A stretch of DNA of 9,949 bases, taken from the NCBI GenBank assembly GCA_028703645.1, contig JAQVML010000022.1, positions 1 to 9,949 on the forward strand, given 5' to 3'. This DNA is from Eubacteriales bacterium (GTDB lineage: Bacteria > Bacillota > Clostridia > Christensenellales > CAG-138). The position numbers were made by a program, and so were the translations under genes. How positions within the stretch are numbered: the first letter of the stretch is position 1; every line of letters begins with the position of its first letter. Positions 5,877 to 9,949 of the stretch are shown piece by piece. The notes under the pieces were generated by a model that saw only the letters and a list, made by a program, of their open reading frames with translations, did not search any database and was not told where the DNA came from.

Positions 5877-6567
5877 ACGCTTTCCGCGGGTCGATAACCT
5901 TGGCGGCCTGGTCGAAACGCCCGTAGGTTCCGATGTTCTTTTCGTACGCTTCCTTCGGATCAACGCCTTTTTTGATTGCGTCCATCATCTTGCCGAGGTT
6001 GACAAATTTGTAGCCGATGATTTCGCCGCCCTCATCCAGAGCGATGCCGAGGACATAGCCTTCCGCCATCTCCAGATAGCGCGGACCCTTGGCGAGCGTG
6101 CCGTACATGGTACCGATCTGCGAACGCAGGCCCTTGCCGAGGTCTTCGAGGCCGGCGCCGATGGGCAGACCGTCCTCCGAAAACGCGCTCTGCGTGCGGC
6201 CGTAGACGATCTGTAAAAACAGCTCGCGCATGGCGGTGTTGATCGCGTCGCAAACGAGGTCGCTGTTCAGCGCTTCGAGGATGGTTTTGCCCGGCAGAAT
6301 TTCCGCTGCCATCGCGGCGGAGTGCGTCATACCGCTGCAACCGAGGGTCTCGACCAGCGCTTCTTCAATCACGCCTTTTTTCACGTTGAGCGTGAGCTTG
6401 CAGGCGCCCTGCTGCGGCGCGCACCAGCCGACACCATGCGTTAAGCCGCTGATGTCCGTAATCTGTTTTGATTTGACCCACTTGCCCTCTTCAGGGATCG
6501 GAGCGGGATCATGCTTTGCGCCCTTGAGGACGCAGGTCATTTCTTCCACTTCACTGGAATAATGCAT
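5875..6567 (-). CDS. IscU/NifU-like iron-sulfur cluster assembly scaffold protein
   Basis: This is a 230-residue protein whose first ~120 residues are an IscU/NifU N-terminal-type domain. The landmarks are GACKLTLNVKKGVIEEALVE (54-73), TLGCSGMTHS (74-83, equivalent to the GCGSAIASS loop of IscU) and VCDAINTAM (105-113). The three expected cluster ligands are therefore probably C56 (or C49), C77 and C106. Such scaffolds assemble a [2Fe-2S] or [4Fe-4S] cluster from a cysteine desulfurase and pass it to apo-proteins. Residues 121-230 are an extension absent from classical IscU (~130 residues), containing GRTQSAFSEDGLPIGAGLED (123-142) and SQIGTMYG (149-156). The gene is first in an operon with the GGGtGRT gene. 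AGGAGG (6578-6583) lies ten bases before the ATG. No desulfurase gene is in the window. Family assignment is firm; the delivery target is unknown. Confidence 0.9.
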   Translation of the reverse strand: MHYSSEVEEMTCVLKGAKHDPAPIPEEGKWVKSKQITDISGLTHGVGWCAPQQGACKLTLNVKKGVIEEALVETLGCSGMTHSAAMAAEILPGKTILEALNSDLVCDAINTAMRELFLQIVYGRTQSAFSEDGLPIGAGLEDLGKGLRSQIGTMYGTLAKGPRYLEMAEGYVLGIALDEGGEIIGYKFVNLGKMMDAIKKGVDPKEAYEKNIGTYGRFDQAAKVIDPRKA

Positions 6568-6620
6568 GTGTGAAGTTCCTCCTGTTCATGCTAAAGAATA
6601 CCCAGATTCAATCAGGATAT

Positions 6621-6649
6621 AGTATAACAAAACAAGTTGGATGTTTCAA
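6621..6649 (-). promoter_or_regulatory. Strong sigma-A promoter of the scaffold-GGGtGRT operon
   Basis: TTGAAA (6644-6649), exactly 17 bases and TATACT (6621-6626) on the minus strand; four and five of six consensus positions match. The predicted start near 6614 gives a leader of about 45 nt before the ATG at 6567. A small palindrome, GATT-C-AATC, lies in the leader near 6605-6613 and is too short to interpret. Confidence 0.75.
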
Positions 6650-6765
6650 TACGCGAGGATCGAATAAACATACACTTTCCCAGTACTTTTCGCTTTATTG
6701 CGCTGTTTTCCGGCACGGATTCGATCTCAACCGGACTATTTCTCTTTCGGCTACTCGCCCGACTA

Positions 6766-6774
6766 TGCTATACT
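6766..6774 (+). promoter_or_regulatory. Extended -10 promoter of the yhhN-rmuC operon
   Basis: TGC followed by TATACT (6769-6774) forms an extended -10 element 35 bases before the TTG start of the YhhN-family gene. No convincing -35 box lies 16-18 bases above it. The architecture matches the extended -10 site before the MutS-like gene. Confidence 0.5.
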
Positions 6775-6808
6775 GATCACAGCCGTTTGAATTTGGGGGA
6801 CGATTAGA

Positions 6809-7459
6809 TTGCAATACTTCTTTGCCGGAATGTTACTGCTCGACGCCGCCGTACACCTTTTTGCTTGTGTGAATAAAAATCTTCTCATGGTGCGCCGCGT
6901 GAGCAAGTGCCTTCTAATGCCGCTGCTCGCCGCCTGCTATCTGCTGTTTGCCAGAGAACCCTCTGCGTATGTGATTGCCGCAATTCTCTTCGGTTTTGCC
7001 GGAGACCTCATTCTTCTTTTTCGCCCGCGGCATTGGGCGTTTCCGGCGGGAATCTTCGCCTTTGCGGTAGGACACGTGTTCTATATTGTGAGCTTCATCC
7101 GGCGTTTCTCTGTCACACCACAGTGGTATGTCCTCGCGCTGATGGGCGCCGTCGTGATCGCCTGCGCCGCAACGCTGATGCGTTATCTCTGGAAGGGCAT
7201 GCCCGGAAAACTCTGCCCGCCGAGCTTTATCTATATGCTGATTATCAGCACGATGGTCTGCTGCTCCATCTTGTTTTCGTTTTACAGCGTCTCCGCGCAT
7301 CGTTGGCTTGCCGCGGTCGGCGGACTGCTGTTTGCGTTCTCCGACACGACGCTGTCCATCGACGCGTTTCATCACCCGATTCGTCACAGAAGCATTCTCG
7401 TGATGTCTACCTATATTGCGGCGCAGGTACTCATCGTCTCCGCGCTTGCGTTTACCTAA
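6809..7459 (+). CDS. YhhN family membrane protein (lysoplasmalogenase-like)
   Basis: This is a 216-residue integral membrane protein with about eight hydrophobic helices. It matches the YhhN/TMEM86 family. The signs are KCLLMPLLAA (33-42), FGFAGDLILLF (61-71) with the Gly-Asp pair at 65-66, FAFAVGHVFYI (83-93) with His89, PSFIYMLIISTMV (138-150), GGLLFAFSDTTLSID (171-185) with Asp179, and YIAAQVLIV (202-210). Characterised members hydrolyse the vinyl-ether bond of lysoplasmalogens, and the conserved acidic and His residues fit a hydrolase. Plasmalogens do occur in anaerobic Clostridia, so the role is plausible here but not shown. The start is TTG at 6809 with GGGGGA (6795-6800) eight bases upstream; the first ATG would remove seven residues of helix 1. 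The gene ends 28 bases before rmuC and probably shares its transcript. Confidence 0.85.
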   Translation: MQYFFAGMLLLDAAVHLFACVNKNLLMVRRVSKCLLMPLLAACYLLFAREPSAYVIAAILFGFAGDLILLFRPRHWAFPAGIFAFAVGHVFYIVSFIRRFSVTPQWYVLALMGAVVIACAATLMRYLWKGMPGKLCPPSFIYMLIISTMVCCSILFSFYSVSAHRWLAAVGGLLFAFSDTTLSIDAFHHPIRHRSILVMSTYIAAQVLIVSALAFT

Positions 7460-7475
7460 ACACATCCCATCAAAA

Positions 7476-7480
7476 GGGGG
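7476..7480 (+). promoter_or_regulatory. Ribosome binding site that decides the rmuC start
   Basis: GGGGG (7476-7480) lies seven bases before ATG 7488 but only one base before the in-frame ATG at 7482. The start at 7488 is therefore preferred over both 7482 and a longer frame from 7416 that would overlap yhhN. Confidence 0.75.
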
Positions 7481-7487
7481 AATGAAC

Positions 7488-8783
7488 ATGCCCACAGAAA
7501 CGATACTATTGATTGTCTCTCTCGTTGTGTTTGCCGCGATCATCTTCCTGCTTGTCTACAGCATTCGCCGCCAACAGGCGCAAAACGAGGCGATGCAGGA
7601 CGATCTGAACCACGCGCTCTCCGATCTGCGACGCGAGCTGAACGAGAGCGTTCAGTCCTCTGTTTCGCATCTCGGTCGCATGATTTTGGAGCAGCAGCGC
7701 AACGCGGACGCGCAGGGAGAAACCCGCTTTAAAACATTTGAGCAGGGCAACGAACAGCGCCTGAAATCCTTTGAATTCAACAACGAACAAAAACTGGAAG
7801 CGATTCGCCAAACGGTCGAACGCCGCCTCGTCTCCTTGCAGACAGACAACGCGAAAAAGCTGGACGAAATCCGCAACATCGTGGATGAAAAGCTGCAAAA
7901 GACGCTAGAGGCAAAAGTGGCTCAGTCGTTCCAGTTGGTCAATGAGCGGTTGGAGCAGGTCTACAAAGGACTTGGCGAAATGCAGACGCTCGCAATCGGC
8001 GTTGGAGACTTGAAAAAGGTGCTCAGCAATGTAAAGACGCGCGGTATGCTGGGCGAAATTCAGCTTGGCGCGATTCTCGAAGAAATCCTCGCACCGGAGC
8101 AATATGTGACCAATGCAGTCACGAAGATCGGCAGTTCGGATCGCGTAGAGTACGCGGTCAAGCTGCCGACGGATGACGGCGCGCCGGTCTATCTTCCAAT
8201 CGACTCCAAGTTCCCCGCCGACCTGTATTCCAATCTACAGGACGCGTATGAATCCGGCGCTCCGGAGGCCATCGCGGCTTCCCTCCTGCTGCTCACCCAG
8301 CGCATCAAGCAGGAAGCGGCGAAGATTCGCGATAAATACCTCGATCCGCCGAACACGACCGATTTTGCGATCATGTTCCTGCCATTTGAGGGACTTTATG
8401 CCGAGGTCGTCAATCGCGGCTTGGTCGAGGAGCTGCAGCGCACCTATCGCGTCAACATTGCCGGTCCTTCCACGATGGCGGCGTTGCTCAACAGCCTCCA
8501 AATGGGTTTTCGCACATTCGCCATTCAGAAACGCAGCAGCGAGGTCTGGCGCGTGCTCGGCGCGGTCAAGACGGAGTTTCAAAAATTCAGCACCGTGCTG
8601 GCCAGCTCCCGCAAGCGTCTCCAGCAGGTGGACGATGATCTGGAGCAGCTCATCGGCACGCGTACGCGCGCCATTACGCGAAATCTGCGCGCGGTGGAGC
8701 AGCTGGACGAGCGCGCCACCACGCTCGTCATCGGCGAACCTGGCGAGAGCGACGCGGACGAAGGCGAAACCGAAGAGCCTTGA
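7488..8783 (+). CDS. rmuC: DNA recombination protein RmuC
   Basis: This is a 431-residue RmuC-family protein. Residues 5-25 are a membrane helix (ILLIVSLVVFAAIIFLLVY), followed by a long coiled coil (about 28-165). The RmuC domain (about 170-400) has the conserved TRGMLGEIQLGAILEEIL (184-201), VEYAVKLP (220-227), LPIDSKFPADLY (236-247), FLPFEGLYAEV (297-307) and GPSTMAALLNSLQMGFRT (326-343). RmuC is thought to limit inverted-repeat-driven rearrangement and has a nuclease-like fold; the E190 and PIDSK region is where that active site is expected. The coiled coil contains six consecutive 11-residue units (80-145). The C-terminus is acidic (GEPGESDADEGETEEP). Length and domain order are normal for the family. 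It is second in the operon after yhhN and is followed by a hairpin terminator. Confidence 0.95.
   Translation: MPTETILLIVSLVVFAAIIFLLVYSIRRQQAQNEAMQDDLNHALSDLRRELNESVQSSVSHLGRMILEQQRNADAQGETRFKTFEQGNEQRLKSFEFNNEQKLEAIRQTVERRLVSLQTDNAKKLDEIRNIVDEKLQKTLEAKVAQSFQLVNERLEQVYKGLGEMQTLAIGVGDLKKVLSNVKTRGMLGEIQLGAILEEILAPEQYVTNAVTKIGSSDRVEYAVKLPTDDGAPVYLPIDSKFPADLYSNLQDAYESGAPEAIAASLLLLTQRIKQEAAKIRDKYLDPPNTTDFAIMFLPFEGLYAEVVNRGLVEELQRTYRVNIAGPSTMAALLNSLQMGFRTFAIQKRSSEVWRVLGAVKTEFQKFSTVLASSRKRLQQVDDDLEQLIGTRTRAITRNLRAVEQLDERATTLVIGEPGESDADEGETEEP
7725..7922 (+). repeat. Six tandem 11-residue (hendecad) units in the RmuC coiled coil
   Basis: Residues 80-145 of RmuC fall into six consecutive 11-mers: RFKTFEQGNEQ, RLKSFEFNNEQ, KLEAIRQTVER, RLVSLQTDNAK, KLDEIRNIVDE and KLQKTLEAKVA. 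Each opens with a basic residue and a hydrophobic one. The DNA repeats are diverged, so this is a protein-level periodicity, consistent with a right-handed or straight coiled coil. Confidence 0.7.
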
Positions 8784-8840
8784 TCTGCGCAAAAGCGCAA
8801 ACCGAATCCCACGCATTAAGAATATAATGTATTAAGAATC

Positions 8841-8879
8841 AAAAAAGAGCGGTCGAATCTGTATCGATCGCTCTTTATA
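8841..8879. terminator. Bidirectional terminator between rmuC and the UPF0251 gene
   Basis: AGAGCGGTCGA (8846-8856) pairs with TCGATCGCTCT (8864-8874), 11 bp with one G-U pair, around a 7-base loop. On the plus strand TTTATAT follows; on the minus strand the six A's at 8841-8846 read as TTTTTT. It therefore serves both converging genes and is stronger for the minus-strand one. Confidence 0.88.
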
Positions 8880-8901
8880 TATTTCATATCATCTCGTTGT
8901 C

Positions 8902-9258
8902 TTAGTCGGAGACCGCTCCCCCGCGATGCTTTCGGCATCCGCCGCACGCGCAGGTTTCCTCCGTGCTGTCGCAGAGCGTATAATCTCCGCCGCGAATGAC
9001 GAGGCTTTTTCCGTTGACCAATACGTCTGCAAGCTTGCTCCGCGCGTCGTTATAGATGCCTTGCACCGTCGTGCGGGCGACGTTCATCTGCGCCGCACAC
9101 TCCTCCTGCGTGAATCCCATCAGGTCGATGAGCCGGATCGTTTCGTATTCGTCGACCGACATCACGATTTCGTTCTCATTCGTTTGAACCCCCGTTGGAC
9201 CAAACGATGCGTTCCACGGCAGACAGCAGACTTTGCGGCATTTTCTCGGTCTGGGCAT
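8902..9258 (-). CDS. UPF0251 (DUF134) family DNA-binding protein
   Basis: This is a 118-residue protein matching UPF0251/DUF134 over its length. It starts with MPRPRKCRKVCCLP (C7, C11, C12), then VMSVDEYETIRLIDLMGFTQ (32-51), a sigma-70 region-4-like helix-turn-helix (QEECAAQMNVARTTVQGIYNDAR, 51-73, with ARTTVQ in the recognition helix), LVIRGGDY (86-93) and a Cys-rich tail (C96, C103, C105, C108). The paired Cys clusters suggest a metal or iron-sulfur site linking DNA binding to metal or redox state, which is inference. Relatives often lie beside NifX/NifB-like dinitrogenase-cofactor genes; none is seen here. AGGAGG (9265-9270) is six bases before the ATG. A promoter and an overlapping palindrome lie upstream, so autoregulation is possible. 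Confidence 0.93.
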   Translation of the reverse strand: MPRPRKCRKVCCLPWNASFGPTGVQTNENEIVMSVDEYETIRLIDLMGFTQEECAAQMNVARTTVQGIYNDARSKLADVLVNGKSLVIRGGDYTLCDSTEETCACGGCRKHRGGAVSD

Positions 9259-9323
9259 ATTGCTCCTCCTCGCAGTATCGCGTTGGCTTCCCGCGCGAGG
9301 CGCACTTCGGCTAAAACGCTATA

Positions 9324-9341
9324 GCTAGTTTACTCTCTAGC
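9324..9341. promoter_or_regulatory. Palindrome overlapping the UPF0251 promoter (possible operator)
   Basis: GCTAG (9324-9328), eight bases, CTAGC (9337-9341) form perfect inverted arms. The palindrome covers the -10 box and the adjacent part of the spacer of the promoter at 9327-9355. A dimeric regulator bound here would block transcription; the encoded UPF0251 protein is the obvious candidate, but this is inference. Confidence 0.4.
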
Positions 9342-9355
9342 CGCCGTGCCGTCAA
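9327..9355 (-). promoter_or_regulatory. Promoter of the UPF0251 gene
   Basis: TTGACG (9350-9355), exactly 17 bases and TAAACT (9327-9332) on the minus strand; five and four of six consensus positions match. The transcript would start near 9320 and carry a leader of about 60 nt. Confidence 0.6.
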
Positions 9356-9466
9356 TCGATCTGTACCATTCTGGTTCAACCAATGCCAGGCAAGGAATAC
9401 TTCATGTCTGTGACAGTAATCGCCTTCGCCACCGTAACGTTACTTGTCATGTAGGGTCTCATTCGC

Positions 9467-9949
9467 TTAGGAGAACTCTTTTTGAATCGTCTTTTCCCAA
9501 CTTGCATACACCCGGTCAAACGAAGTGCCGAACGCGCCGGAGAAATCAATTTGTCCTGCACAATAGCTGGTCAACTTGTCAAATCCGTAGTGCTCCGCAA
9601 GATACGCGCAAAAGGAAGATGCCATCACCACGCTCATGTCGTCGCCTTGCTCTGCGGGCTTGGTAAAGCCGTAGATCTCGGTGATCGGATATGACTCGTA
9701 GGCCGTGCCCCAATTCATGCCGTCCGTCAGGCAATGGTACGCAACCGCATCCACCAGCAAACGATAGTCTTTGTTAGAGAGATTGTTTGCGCTGCCGCCG
9801 TGGTCGAGATATGTTTGCGCATATTCTCCAAATGTGGCGGTTGAAACAACTCCATCATTGATTTTCGCGAGATACAGATCGTATGGATTCAGTACGCTGC
9901 CTAAGTATTCCGCGTAGCCAAAGTGCTGCCAGTGGAGGGAATCGGGGTG
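9467..9949 (-). CDS. C-terminal part of a putative peptidase-MA-like protein (N-terminus beyond right edge)
   Basis: The minus frame is open from the right edge to TAA at 9467-9469, giving 160 codons with no start needed inside the window. An internal TTG at 9760 is not the real start because the frame continues above it with sensible protein (HPDSLHWQHFGYAEYLG at the very edge). The end of the fragment (SSFCAYLAEHYGFDKLTSYC, then GAFGTSFDRVYASWEKTI) resembles the segment after the active site in gluzincin, peptidase-MA-like proteins, where a helix with a Gly-Phe/Phe-Cys turn and a final W-x-x-x helix close the domain. The HExxH motif would lie upstream of the window and is not seen, so the assignment is tentative. 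The protein ends 112 bases before the UPF0251 promoter. No clear terminator follows, only a GTAACGTTAC palindrome at 9434-9443. Confidence 0.75.
   Translation of the reverse strand, partial: HPDSLHWQHFGYAEYLGSVLNPYDLYLAKINDGVVSTATFGEYAQTYLDHGGSANNLSNKDYRLLVDAVAYHCLTDGMNWGTAYESYPITEIYGFTKPAEQGDDMSVVMASSFCAYLAEHYGFDKLTSYCAGQIDFSGAFGTSFDRVYASWEKTIQKEFS

Noticed and set aside
5875..5963. Upstream in-frame extension of the GGGtGRT gene
   Set aside because: It lies wholly inside the scaffold gene; the AAGGAGG and ATG at 5864 and the normal family N-terminus are decisive.
6570..6776. 68-codon plus frame between the scaffold and YhhN-family genes
   Set aside because: It covers the scaffold promoter on the opposite strand, lacks its own ribosome site, and has no recognisable features.
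7416..7487. Upstream in-frame extension of rmuC
   Set aside because: It would overlap the end of yhhN and add a basic non-family segment before the membrane helix; the G-rich ribosome site points to 7488.
9376..9561. 61-codon minus frame
   Set aside because: Most of it lies out of frame within the 9467-9949 gene, and it has no ribosome site or family resemblance.
1..9949. Mobile elements, CRISPR arrays, tRNA or rRNA genes
   Set aside because: No transposase, integrase, terminal repeats with target duplications, regularly spaced repeats or cloverleaf sequences were seen on either strand.

Overview
The window looks like a chromosomal segment from a Gram-positive anaerobe of the Clostridia type (inferred, not proven). 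The signs are strong GGAGG-type ribosome sites, TTG starts placed by those sites, a GGGtGRT/IscU-like gene pair, a stand-alone ECF S-component, a UPF0251 (DUF134) regulator and a YhhN protein. Sampled stretches run from about 40% to 62% GC. I see no tRNA, rRNA, CRISPR array, insertion sequence or phage gene.

Layout. 1-604 (minus): the N-terminal 201 codons of a protein with a long Asn/Gly/Ser/Tyr/Gln-rich segment followed by a basic stretch; it runs off the left edge. 888-1688 (minus): an ECF S-component whose C-terminal soluble part resembles the transketolase C-terminal domain, with its own promoter, a ~110-nt leader and a terminator. 1863-2843 (minus): an EamA/DMT exporter. A 306-base divergent intergenic region separates it from 3150-4781 (plus), a membrane-anchored MutS-like ATPase. 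4869-6567 (minus): a two-gene operon coding an IscU/NifU-like scaffold followed by a GGGtGRT protein, bounded by a good promoter and a good terminator. 6809-8783 (plus): a YhhN-family membrane protein followed 28 bases later by rmuC. A bidirectional hairpin terminator lies between rmuC and 8902-9258 (minus), a UPF0251 regulator with a palindrome over its promoter. 9467-9949 (minus): the C-terminal 160 codons of a protein with a peptidase-MA-like ending, cut by the right edge.

How the genes fit together. Only two groups are likely to be co-transcribed: scaffold-GGGtGRT, which points to an iron-sulfur role, and yhhN-rmuC. The other genes look like single units with their own signals. The observations most worth following are the S-component/transketolase-C fusion, the GGGtGRT pair of unknown function, and the membrane-bound MutS-like ATPase that lacks mismatch-recognition domains.
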